NCBI RefSeq assembly: GCF_000186365.1
Contig: NC_014961.1
Location: 682,001-746,000, forward strand
From: Desulfurococcus mucosus DSM 2162
GTDB lineage: Archaea; Thermoproteota; Thermoprotei_A; Sulfolobales; Desulfurococcaceae
Reading direction: 5' to 3'
DNA: 64,000 nucleotides
The notes beneath the pieces are model-generated. The model did not search any database and had not been told where the DNA came from. It saw nothing but the letters and a program-made list of their open reading frames with translations. This document shows, piece after piece, positions 45,256 to 53,273 of this stretch (position 1 is its first letter; each line of letters begins with the position of its first letter). Made by a program: the position numbers and the translations under genes.

Positions 45256-45993
45256 ATGGCTAGGATTGTTTTACCTGAGGCAAAGATCTTCAAGGAGATA
45301 ATAGGAGCCGTTGGGAAACTAGCTGATGAAGTCGCTTTGAATATAACCCGTGAAGGAATATCCATCAAGGCGCTTGACATCGACCAGTCATCGTACATAG
45401 AGATTGTTCTTCCAAGCGACATGTTCCTAGAGTACACGGTAGAGAACGAGGAAGTCGTTGGAATATCCACAAGCAACATTAAGAAGGTGTTAAAACACCT
45501 TAGGAAGGGAGAAAACCTCACCATTGAAACCAGCGGTGAGTACGTGGGCTTCACCGTGGGAACCGTGACTAAGAGAAGGTACAGGTTCAGGAACATAGAT
45601 GTAGCCGTACCCGAGATACCTGAATTCAACCTAGATTTCAAGGTAACAGCCCAGTTAACATCCTCAGGTGTGAAAAAAGCCATTGAAGACGTGGAAAGCG
45701 TTGGCAGCGTGATCGAGGTGGATGCCTCAAGCGATACATTAGTCTTCAGGGCCGTCGGCTCCTCCAGAGCCGAAGTCAGGTTCACACAGGGCTCCCCTGC
45801 TTTAATATCACTCGAGGTAAGGGAGCCATCTAAGTCGACGTACGACGTAGTAAAGCTTGCAACCGTACTCGGCGTTGCAGAGATGTCGGACATGGTCACC
45901 TTAGGGTTCTCGAGCAAGATGCCTCTTAAAATGGAGTTCCACATAGGCTCCGGGAGGATAACATACCTCACTGCACCCATAGAGGTAGGCTAA
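45256..45993 (+). CDS. pcn: DNA polymerase sliding clamp PCNA
   Basis: A 245-residue clamp subunit. Hallmarks include ITREGISIKALDIDQSSYIEIVLPS, YRFRNIDVAVPEIPE and a C-terminal GRITYLTAPIE, with the internal repeat expected of PCNA. Crenarchaea usually have several PCNA paralogues that form heterotrimers; only this one is in the window. A TATTATAATC element at about 45226-45235 is a likely TATA box, leaving a very short leader. Confidence 0.95.
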   Translation: MARIVLPEAKIFKEIIGAVGKLADEVALNITREGISIKALDIDQSSYIEIVLPSDMFLEYTVENEEVVGISTSNIKKVLKHLRKGENLTIETSGEYVGFTVGTVTKRRYRFRNIDVAVPEIPEFNLDFKVTAQLTSSGVKKAIEDVESVGSVIEVDASSDTLVFRAVGSSRAEVRFTQGSPALISLEVREPSKSTYDVVKLATVLGVAEMSDMVTLGFSSKMPLKMEFHIGSGRITYLTAPIEVG

Positions 45994-45996
45994 CTA

Positions 45997-46629
45997 GTGG
46001 AACCCTACATACCTGCATCAGTGTTCAGCAATGCGACCACAGCATCCAGGATGCTTGAATCCCGCGGTTGCACTATTGTTTTTCTAAATGATTTAGCAGT
46101 CAACCTCTATGGCCTGGTGATTCCGATCGCCGAGGTACGGGTCCTCCTGCCAGAGCACTGTGCTGATGAAGCCCTTGGAACCCTGCTTGAGTCCTTCGGC
46201 ATCCATGAAGACTACTTAAAGGCGGGTGAACGGCTCAGTGAGAAGGGATTAGTTGCCGTATCAACGAGGACGAGGCCCCTGCTCGTAGCGGAGACAGCTA
46301 AGACTAGCTTGGACAACCAGATACTTGGCTCCCCGGTGAAATACCTGGACGCCCCCTACGAGTTCAACATACCGGTACTCGAACACCTGATAGTGAAGCT
46401 GCTGGCAATGGGGCTCTACCCCTACTCTGCTTATGGTGCATCACTTCTCTTCTCGTGGCTCGACCATTTGAATCCAAATGTATGGGCTGAAGCCGTGGAG
46501 GGAAGCGGGTTACCCAGGGAGGCCTTGAAAGATATGCTTCGAAGCGTTTCCACCCATATAGGGAACTTCCAGCCAGCCGGGATAGATGGCCTCAGGGATA
46601 AGTTAAAAGCATTATTAGACATGATTTAG
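45997..46629 (+). CDS. Nucleotidyltransferase-fold-like protein of unknown function
   Basis: A 210-residue protein that starts with GTG three bases after the PCNA stop. The segment GCTIVFLNDLAVNLYGLVIP then IAEVRVLLPEH has the pattern of the minimal nucleotidyltransferase fold found in AbiEii-type and DUF6036-like proteins. The usual catalytic Asp pair, however, is replaced (AEVRVLL instead of xDIDLL), so it is probably not catalytic. Its tight link to PCNA and to the PhoH-KH gene suggests a nucleic-acid role. Low certainty. Confidence 0.5.
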   Translation: MEPYIPASVFSNATTASRMLESRGCTIVFLNDLAVNLYGLVIPIAEVRVLLPEHCADEALGTLLESFGIHEDYLKAGERLSEKGLVAVSTRTRPLLVAETAKTSLDNQILGSPVKYLDAPYEFNIPVLEHLIVKLLAMGLYPYSAYGASLLFSWLDHLNPNVWAEAVEGSGLPREALKDMLRSVSTHIGNFQPAGIDGLRDKLKALLDMI

Positions 46630-46691
46630 GGACTAGGCAGATCCCTGGAGTTTATGAGGCTTGTAAACGTTATCAGCACCGGGGTGAGAGC

Positions 46692-47840
46692 ATGGCGACC
46701 AATGTGTTCGGCAAGATAAGCCCTCAAACCCCTGGTCAAGAGGAGATTGTGAACGCTCTGAGCGATAAGCGATACGAGATCATAGGCTTGTTTGGTCCAA
46801 CGGGCTCGGGGAAAAGCCTTATAAGCATACTGTACGGCGTGGACTCCGTGCTCAACAACAGGTATAAGCGCTTCATAATCTCACGCCCCCTCATAGATGT
46901 TGTGTCAGGCAAGGAGCTCACGGCAGCAGACCTCGGTGACTCCTACTACCAGTTAGCGTCCTCCTACATACAGGATATAACATCCGGGGTCGTTGAGTGG
47001 AGCCTTATAAGGGAGTTAATGGAGAAGGGCTTGATAGTTATAGCTGACTCACACTACCTGCGCGGAAGAACATTCGACGACTCCATCATATTCCTCGACG
47101 ACGCCCAGAGCATACCGGTGGAGAGCGCTATTGAGATAGTTATGAGGATAGGGAGGAACAGCAGGCTCATCATAGCAGGCGACCCAGTCTTCCAGAGGAC
47201 TGTGGGAAGCAGGGATTCCGCAAGCATGCTAAGGGAGATCCTCCTCGGAGAGGACTCCGCCAAGGTCATAGACCTAGGGCTCAAAGACATAGTGAGACCC
47301 GGGGCCCGGAGAGGGATAAAACTCCTACTTGAATCCAGGATGAGGGCCAGAGTACTCAACGAGGCTGAGAAACAGGTAATCGACGCAGCGAGGGTACGGG
47401 CACCGGACGCCGACATAGTCACCGTGGTAGAGTTCGTGGAGTTGAAGAAGCACCATGGAATCACCGGGGAAGGATCACCGGACGCCGTGATAATAGTTAA
47501 GGAGGGATACATTGGGAGACTTGTCGGTAAAGGCGGCGAAAGAATAACCGGGATCGAGAAGGACACTGGATACAGGCTCAGGGCAGTTGAGTTATCCCTA
47601 GACTTCAAGCCGTTGATCAGAGCCATACATCCAGTGAGCTGGATACACAAGCATATAGTGGATGCAGACTTCGCAGGCCCCAACCTCGCTGTCAAGGTGA
47701 CTAGTGAAGGCTACGGGGCCTTCGTGGGGCAGAAGGGCTCCCATATACGGTTCCTAGAGGACGTTATGAAGAAGCTGCTGGGCGTTGGAGTCAGAGCATA
47801 TGAGGTGGAAGCTAAGGAGGAGAAGAAACGGAAGAAGTGA
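46692..47840 (+). CDS. PhoH-like ATPase with C-terminal KH domains
   Basis: A 382-residue protein. The PhoH-type P-loop domain (about residues 15-210) has GLFGPTGSGKSLISIL, SIIFLDDAQSIP and LIIAGDPVFQR. Two KH-type GxxG loops follow (about 275-290, IGRLVGKGGERI; about 340-355, GAFVGQKGSHIRF), then a lysine-rich tail. It is an RNA-binding ATPase or helicase-like protein whose precise role is not established. A GGTGA site precedes the ATG. It overlaps the convergent transglutaminase gene by 29 bases. Confidence 0.87.
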   Translation: MATNVFGKISPQTPGQEEIVNALSDKRYEIIGLFGPTGSGKSLISILYGVDSVLNNRYKRFIISRPLIDVVSGKELTAADLGDSYYQLASSYIQDITSGVVEWSLIRELMEKGLIVIADSHYLRGRTFDDSIIFLDDAQSIPVESAIEIVMRIGRNSRLIIAGDPVFQRTVGSRDSASMLREILLGEDSAKVIDLGLKDIVRPGARRGIKLLLESRMRARVLNEAEKQVIDAARVRAPDADIVTVVEFVELKKHHGITGEGSPDAVIIVKEGYIGRLVGKGGERITGIEKDTGYRLRAVELSLDFKPLIRAIHPVSWIHKHIVDADFAGPNLAVKVTSEGYGAFVGQKGSHIRFLEDVMKKLLGVGVRAYEVEAKEEKKRKK

Positions 47841-49140
47841 GGCGGCGACGGCTTAACCAGATAGCTACAAGTAGAGTAAACACTGCCACCGCGAGCACCA
47901 CTAGTATCACGGGTAGTCGGCCATCCACATGCATCCCTCCACTAGTGGCGGCACCACTAGTGGTTTGTGCAGGCTGCGACTGGATGCCAGTAGTCGTGTA
48001 AGGCGTGGTCATCGTGGTAGTGGTGGGCGTGGTGGTCGGTGACGTTGGCTTCCCCCCGGGGCCGCCGGCCAGGCTCTCAATGAACGCCTCCATCCTTGCG
48101 GGTAACGTGAAGTCGGGGCCACTGAACATTGAGAGATACTCGTTTCTCTCCATGATTGAGAATACCTGGACAGCCGTGATCTCCCTGTGGAGATCCACCA
48201 CTTCTCCGACCTCTGTTTCATTCACGTATGTTTCACGCGTATAGCCCTCGAAGACGAATGAATAGTCGAGTAGGCTACCTGCTAGAAAGTCCAGTGAAAT
48301 CCACCCTAGCCCAGGTATGTATGCGAGGACGAATGCATGGGGGCCATTATGCTTGAAGACGTATGTCACATTACCTATCTTGGTGGAGAGTACCCCGTTA
48401 ACACCTATGTCACGTATGTACACGTAGCCTGAGGCTATTACTGCGGGTATGCCGTAGTAGCTTAACAGTTCCACTAGTACACGCGACATGTCATCGCAGT
48501 CGCCCTGCCTGGAGTCCACTACTTCGTCGATCGTCCTGGGGAGATCTGACGCATTATACGTGAAGTAGTATCTGTACGTGAAGAAGGCCGCGTTCACAGC
48601 CAGGCCGAACACGCTGGCAGAGGAAGCTGGAACCCCGTGTGTTTCATTAAACCATTCCTCGAAGGCTGGTACTACTACATTGGTTACCTTGGCATACGGC
48701 TTCCTCACGTATTTCTCAACGAGCTCATGCGGCATGGTACTATTTGGAACCGGGGTATACGAGGGGTCCCCTAGGGCTTTCGAATAGTAGTCTAGGAGTG
48801 CCGAGCCCTCCGGGTGGCATACGGTGACCTCGGATACGAAGAATCCGAAGAAACTTTGATTCATCGCCACTTTAAAAGTGAAGTAGCCCGCGGTCTCATT
48901 AAACTCCAGGTTGTACACGTAGATCGCTGATGAATTCTGATAGAAGCCTTCGACAAGCGTTATGTTCTGCGGGGTTTCAAGCATAAGTGTCTCGTTGATT
49001 GTTGAGTTGTATACTTTAATCGCGTTAATAAAGTAGAGGGTTTCACAGGTCTCCGGCACGGCCACCGTGGGTGTTGCGTAGAGGTTTGAGAGCAGTGAAA
49101 GCATGACCATGATAAGGGTTGCTGTATGAGGTGCCTTCAA
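47812..49140 (-). CDS. Secreted transglutaminase-like cysteine protein with membrane anchor
   Basis: A 442-residue exported protein. An N-terminal signal segment (about residues 7-24) is followed by a sequon-rich extracellular part. A transglutaminase-like core has DSRQGDCDDMSRVLVELL (Cys), GPHAFVLAYIPGLGWISLD (His and Asp). A Thr-rich linker (PTTTPTTTTMTTPYTTTG) leads to a C-terminal membrane helix and basic WLSRRRL. Such domains act as peptidases or cross-linkers at archaeal surfaces. The target is unknown. Confidence 0.82.
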   Translation of the reverse strand: MKAPHTATLIMVMLSLLSNLYATPTVAVPETCETLYFINAIKVYNSTINETLMLETPQNITLVEGFYQNSSAIYVYNLEFNETAGYFTFKVAMNQSFFGFFVSEVTVCHPEGSALLDYYSKALGDPSYTPVPNSTMPHELVEKYVRKPYAKVTNVVVPAFEEWFNETHGVPASSASVFGLAVNAAFFTYRYYFTYNASDLPRTIDEVVDSRQGDCDDMSRVLVELLSYYGIPAVIASGYVYIRDIGVNGVLSTKIGNVTYVFKHNGPHAFVLAYIPGLGWISLDFLAGSLLDYSFVFEGYTRETYVNETEVGEVVDLHREITAVQVFSIMERNEYLSMFSGPDFTLPARMEAFIESLAGGPGGKPTSPTTTPTTTTMTTPYTTTGIQSQPAQTTSGAATSGGMHVDGRLPVILVVLAVAVFTLLVAIWLSRRRLTSSVSSPP

Positions 49141-49143
49141 GCA

Positions 49144-49365
49144 TTACACCTTCTTAAGCCATGTGATAGCTCGTATAGTTATTCTGGGCACGGGCTTCCC
49201 CTCCGATACCTCATCTATTCTCAGTATTTCACCGGGGGCTGCATCAGCGGGCACCACTGGGCCCGCCTTACGGGGAACCAGGTATATTCTCCCGCCTCTG
49301 GTGGCTGCTCCGCTGTCATCGAGGCGGGGGAACACGCATCCAGTAGAGCCCCCATTCACCGCCAC
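49144..49365 (-). CDS. Small hypothetical protein, possibly real
   Basis: A 73-residue frame beginning GTG with a GGAG-like site. The second half reads like a folded strand-rich protein (GRIYLVPRKAGPVVPADAAP...VPRITIRAITWLKKV). A TTTTAAG TATA-like element lies about 35 bases upstream (near 49400). It ends three bases before the transglutaminase gene on the same strand, so the two could be cotranscribed. There is no family match by eye. Confidence 0.45.
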   Translation of the reverse strand: MAVNGGSTGCVFPRLDDSGAATRGGRIYLVPRKAGPVVPADAAPGEILRIDEVSEGKPVPRITIRAITWLKKV

Positions 49366-49422
49366 GCCTCCAGTGCTTCCAGTGGCTAAACTAGCTTAAA
49401 ACCTTTACCTAGTGAACAGTCT

Positions 49423-50283
49423 TCAGGGGATTTTAACGTCTAGCACAACCTGGTGCATGCGGGGGCCAACGTTCCTTATCTTCCTCTTCCCGGCTATCTC
49501 GTAGCTTCCTAGGCCTAGTGATTCAAGCCTCTTCCTTAATGCTTCTTCAGCTTTAACCAGGTAGTGCTCTCCTTTGAGCGTCTTCACGTGGAGGTATACA
49601 TGTATCCAGCCCCTTCCACCCCTCAGCGCCTTTAACGCCTTGTCAAGGTAGTCGAGGGCTAGCTCGGGGTATGGCATGAGAACTCTGTCGCTTGAGTTGG
49701 AGAGCCTTGAGTCTACAACTTCTCCTGCGTCCCCTAGGATTGGTTCAACAATATCCTCCACGTGGTTCAGCCTTATGTTTTCAACCATGTATTGGTAGGC
49801 GTACGGGTTGATGTCTATGCTGTATACTTTCCTAGGGGCTGCATGCCTAGCTATTATTATGCTGAACAACCCGGCTCCTGCAAACATGTTTAACACTGTT
49901 TCGCCGGGTCTCGTTAAGCGTGCGATCCTAAGGTGCTCGTAGTTTAGGCTGGGCGATATGTATACTTTGTTTATATCCACCTTGAAGACGCATCCATGCT
50001 CCCTATATATGGTCTCACTCCTCTCCTCCCCGGCGAGCAGTACATGGCTTCTTAACCTGTAGGGTCCCTCAACACCTGGGATCGCTGCCCACACGCTTTT
50101 AACAAAGTTGAAGCGCTTAAGGAGCTCTTCAGCTAATGGTTTCAACTCCCAGGGCTCCATGCCGAGTGGAACCCTTATCAGGGCTAGATCCCCGATGAAC
50201 TCGACTCTCTTCCATACTTTTCCAGCCTTCTCCTCGCCGAGGATCTCCCTGGCCAGCTCCTTTATTAGGCTACCTCTAGCCAT
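49423..50283 (-). CDS. Trm5/TYW2-family tRNA methyltransferase
   Basis: A 286-residue class I methyltransferase. The SAM-binding core is VLNMFAGAGLFSIIIARH, then YSIDINPYAYQYMVENIRLNHVE and ILGDAGEVV. The N/DxPP-like motif is replaced by VLMPYPELALDYLDKALKAL, as in Trm5-type enzymes. It probably methylates N1 of G37 in tRNA or takes part in wyosine formation. The short N-terminal domain places it with smaller Trm5 forms. GATATAAA-type TATA boxes lie just upstream (about 50310-50330). Confidence 0.85.
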   Translation of the reverse strand: MARGSLIKELAREILGEEKAGKVWKRVEFIGDLALIRVPLGMEPWELKPLAEELLKRFNFVKSVWAAIPGVEGPYRLRSHVLLAGEERSETIYREHGCVFKVDINKVYISPSLNYEHLRIARLTRPGETVLNMFAGAGLFSIIIARHAAPRKVYSIDINPYAYQYMVENIRLNHVEDIVEPILGDAGEVVDSRLSNSSDRVLMPYPELALDYLDKALKALRGGRGWIHVYLHVKTLKGEHYLVKAEEALRKRLESLGLGSYEIAGKRKIRNVGPRMHQVVLDVKIP

Positions 50284-50569
50284 GTACCGTTTGCCCCTGA
50301 ATATTCATCCTCATCTCTTTATATCGTTTATATCTAGGGTTTTTCTCCCCATCCACGCCTTCATGGGTAGCCAAGCCGCCTCCGGTGCGGGTTCACAGGG
50401 CATGGAGCCCAACGGCACGGGGCCCTCCGCGAGGCTTCCGAGGCCCCAAGGGGCTTGGTGCACTGCTCCCATCACCCCTCACAGCCGGGGCACCACCTCC
50501 CCAAACCCATAATCATCAACCCAGGGAAACAGGCAATACAAAGGCCTATAAAATGTTTTCACCAGCCAT
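50284..50569. other. GC-rich structured intergenic region, possible RNA or TnpB-end relic
   Basis: Between trm5 and the endonuclease III gene. From about 50340 to 50510 the DNA is strongly GC-rich with nested inverted repeats: GGGGCC (50419-50424) pairs with GGCCCC (50442-50447), and GGGCATGGAGCCC is a short hairpin. On the minus strand an open frame ends at TGA 50393 and reads AVRGDGSSAPSPLGPRKPRG, like the low-complexity tail of an OrfB/TnpB protein. Downstream follows TGAACCCGCACCGG and another hairpin. It could be a stable RNA or a decayed IS605 right end. Confidence 0.35.
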
Positions 50570-51241
50570 CTAGTATAGTGATAGCCTACCCTGCTGGTAG
50601 TGTTTACATAGATCCCTGAGGACGCATTCGTCGCAAAGCGGTTTCCGTGCCTTGCAAATCCTTCTACCATGTGTTATCAGGTATAGATGTAGCTCCAGGT
50701 AGTTCCATGGACTCGTGTTCTCCATCCAGAACGATGAGACATCGCTGTACCGGCCCGTCTCAGTAAACCCCATGCGCCTAGTTATCCTTGATATATGGGT
50801 GTCGACTGGAAACACCGGTATACCGAAGTACCTTAAGAGCACTACGTCGGCGGTTTTTTCACCTACCCCCGGTAACTCCATGAGTCGTCTCCGTGCTTCA
50901 TTCACGTCGCCTGCACGAGTCACCTCAGCGGTAAGCCTCTCGGTGAAACCCGGCTCTTGGAATAGTTCAGCCAGCTTCCTCAAAACCCTAGCCCTGTTCC
51001 TGTACATGCCTGCAGGCCTCAAGATGCCTTCCAGCATGTGTTGCTCCATTGAGAGGATTACCTGCGGGGTGATCCTCCCCTGCCCGATCTCCCTTAGCCT
51101 CGCTATGGCCTTGACGGCGTTTCTATCACTAGTGTTCTGGCTTAGCACTACTGCTACGAGCACCTCGAATAATGAGGTTGTCTCTATGTGTTTCTCGGAT
51201 ACTGCGAAGTCTCCTTGCTCGAGTCTATGTGTCTTCCGCAA
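50570..51241 (-). CDS. nth: Endonuclease III (Nth)-type DNA glycosylase
   Basis: A 223-residue base-excision repair enzyme for oxidised pyrimidines. The helix-hairpin-helix LMELPGVGEKTADVVLL is followed by the catalytic-Asp region FPVDTHISRITRRMG. A C-terminal [4Fe-4S] motif CKARKPLCDECVLRDLC (C-x6-C-x2-C-x5-C) is intact. The catalytic Lys is expected in the HhH, and GEKTAD supplies it. The start is TTG 51241 after GGAG. Confidence 0.92.
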   Translation of the reverse strand: MRKTHRLEQGDFAVSEKHIETTSLFEVLVAVVLSQNTSDRNAVKAIARLREIGQGRITPQVILSMEQHMLEGILRPAGMYRNRARVLRKLAELFQEPGFTERLTAEVTRAGDVNEARRRLMELPGVGEKTADVVLLRYFGIPVFPVDTHISRITRRMGFTETGRYSDVSSFWMENTSPWNYLELHLYLITHGRRICKARKPLCDECVLRDLCKHYQQGRLSLY

Positions 51242-51281
51242 CCTCTCCAGTATAGTGTCGCCAATCCTGGTGCTCGGAGCC

Positions 51282-52580
51282 CTATGGATAGATCCTCCCC
51301 CTGAACCTTGGGAAGGGAAGCGTGTCCCTTATATGGTCTAACCCAGCGATCCACATGGTAGCTCTCTCAACGCCGAGCCCGAAGCCGCTATGGGGGACGC
51401 TACCGTACCTCCTTAGATCCAGGTACCACTTGTAGTCATCCGGGTTCAAGCCCTGCTCCACGATCTTCTGGTAGAGTACATCATAGTTGTCCTCGCGTTC
51501 CCCGCCGCCGATTATCTCACCATAGCCTTCTGGTGCAAGGAGGTCGAAGCCTAACACTACGTTTGGGTTTGATGGGTCGACCTTCATGTAGAAGCTCTTT
51601 ATCTGCCTCGGGAAGTGTGTGACGAAGAAGGGTTTCTCGAACTCCATGGTTAGAATCCTTTCCTCATCGGCTCCAAGGTCATCCCCCCACTTGATGTTAA
51701 CGCCCTTCTTCTGCAGGATCTCCACTGCTTCATCATACCTTATCCGTGGATACGGGGGTTCTGCAGCTGGTTTAAGCCTCTCTATGTTCCTCCCGAGATC
51801 TATGAGATCACCCCTCCTCTCCTCTAGAACCCTTCTAACTATATGGGATACGAGCTCCTCTGCAACCCTCATCATGTCCTCCATGGTGTACCATGCTGCC
51901 TCAGGCTCCAGGTGCCAGTACTCGGCGAGGTGACGCCTCGTCCTCGATCTCTCAGCTCTGAAGCTTGGTGTAAGGCTCCAAACCTTCTCTAGGACGTAGA
52001 TCAAGGCCTCTAGGTATAATTGCGCACTCTGACTGAGATATGCTTTCTGCCCAAAGTAATCAACGGGGAAGAGTGTTGCTCCTCCTTCACAGGCTGAGGC
52101 GGTGAGTATCGGGGGGTTCACCTCCCACCATCCGTTAGATGTGAAATACTCCCTGCCGGCTTCTAGAACGGTGTGCTTGACCTTAAGGATTTTAGCGAAG
52201 CGGGGACTCCTGATCCATAAGTGACGGTTGTCGAGCAGGTATTCTAGGCCTTCACCACCTTTTATCGGAAAGTCTCTGCTGTACCCGGTTATCTTGAATG
52301 ACTCTGCCTCCAGCTCGTATCCCCCTGGGGCACGGGGCTCCTCCCTTACCGTGCCACATGCCATGACACTGGCTTCTAGACCTATGTTCTTCAATTCGTT
52401 GACGAGCTCCTCGCCAAGTCTACCCGAGTCTACAACGACCTGTATTACGCCTGAGGAATCCCTGACCCTGATGAAGGCTTTACCACCTACGACACTCCTC
52501 CTGTATATCCAGCCCCTTATGCATACGTGTGCCCCTATCATATCCTTGTTCATTACATCAGCTATACTCCTGTATTCCAT
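51282..52580 (-). CDS. asnS: Asparaginyl-tRNA synthetase
   Basis: A 432-residue class IIb synthetase. The N-terminal OB-fold (VCIRGWIYRRSVVGGKAFIRVRDSSG) is followed by the catalytic domain with TASACEGGATLFPVDYFG, then YLSQSAQLYLE and motif 3 GFGLGVERATMWIAGLDHIRDTLPFPR. The SACEGGATLF and HFPR features place it with AsnRS rather than AspRS. ATG 52580 after GGTGA is the likely start, since upstream codons read into the promoter. Confidence 0.92.
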   Translation of the reverse strand: MEYRSIADVMNKDMIGAHVCIRGWIYRRSVVGGKAFIRVRDSSGVIQVVVDSGRLGEELVNELKNIGLEASVMACGTVREEPRAPGGYELEAESFKITGYSRDFPIKGGEGLEYLLDNRHLWIRSPRFAKILKVKHTVLEAGREYFTSNGWWEVNPPILTASACEGGATLFPVDYFGQKAYLSQSAQLYLEALIYVLEKVWSLTPSFRAERSRTRRHLAEYWHLEPEAAWYTMEDMMRVAEELVSHIVRRVLEERRGDLIDLGRNIERLKPAAEPPYPRIRYDEAVEILQKKGVNIKWGDDLGADEERILTMEFEKPFFVTHFPRQIKSFYMKVDPSNPNVVLGFDLLAPEGYGEIIGGGEREDNYDVLYQKIVEQGLNPDDYKWYLDLRRYGSVPHSGFGLGVERATMWIAGLDHIRDTLPFPRFRGRIYP

Positions 52581-52640
52581 CCCAGTCACCATCATCTCCA
52601 CGGATATATGTGGACAGGGGATAAATACTTGCCGAGCCAC

Positions 52641-53198
52641 CTATGGAAGCTCTCTGGCCATTACGTATGCGTCCTCACCGTCAAGGTAGTATCCCTTTTC
52701 AACCTTCACTTTACTGTATCCGAGCTTCTCGTAGAGGGAGATCGCCGGGGTGTTGGATACCCTTACCTCCAGGTATGTCTCATTACACTTGTACTCGTAG
52801 TACATGGATCTCATTGCATGGGCCATTAAGGCATACCCGAGGCTCTTCCCTCTATGCTCACTTAAAACCGCTATGCTAACCACGTGACCGCTTCTCGCGA
52901 GGAACCTGTGGAAAAACCCTGGTTTCCACTCGACACGCGTCATAATGTAGCCGACTACCTCGCCTGACGGTGCTTCAGCCACGTAGAAGGCTTTACCGTA
53001 GTCCTCGTACAGCTCCTCGAAGAAGCCTCTGGGATAGTGTTCTGGTAACGCAACCATGTTTATCTCTATGACTCTGTCGATGTCGCTACTGGTAGCATTC
53101 CTGATACTGTATCCAGGGGCCTCGTTGCGCAACCTCTCCAAGGCCGTGTTAAACAACGCGTCGACATGGGGTCTCCCCGGTGACGCATCCATAGGCAT
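52641..53198 (-). CDS. RimI/Ard1-type N-terminal acetyltransferase (GNAT)
   Basis: A 185-residue GNAT protein. The acetyl-CoA motif VVSIAVLSEHRGKSLGYALMAHAM and the late YLEVRVSNTPAISLYEKLGYSKVKVEKGYY are typical of the archaeal Ard1/RimI Nt-acetyltransferase. It would acetylate protein N-termini. It lies just upstream of asnS on the same strand. Confidence 0.88.
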   Translation of the reverse strand: MPMDASPGRPHVDALFNTALERLRNEAPGYSIRNATSSDIDRVIEINMVALPEHYPRGFFEELYEDYGKAFYVAEAPSGEVVGYIMTRVEWKPGFFHRFLARSGHVVSIAVLSEHRGKSLGYALMAHAMRSMYYEYKCNETYLEVRVSNTPAISLYEKLGYSKVKVEKGYYLDGEDAYVMARELP

Positions 53199-53273
53199 GC
53201 CCTCGAAAGCCGTGTTCCAGTATGCAACATTATAAGTGGAGTTAAAGGTATAAAGCCTTAATGGGGTTCACTA

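Noticed and set aside
45180-45980. A 266-residue minus-strand ORF across PCNA
   Set aside because: It is antisense to PCNA over its whole length, rich in Ser/Thr/Leu as expected from reading the reverse of a coding strand.
50340-50510. Signal recognition particle or RNase P RNA
   Set aside because: The region is too short, and I could not find the conserved helix 8 or CR-type motifs. It is kept only as an unspecified structured region.
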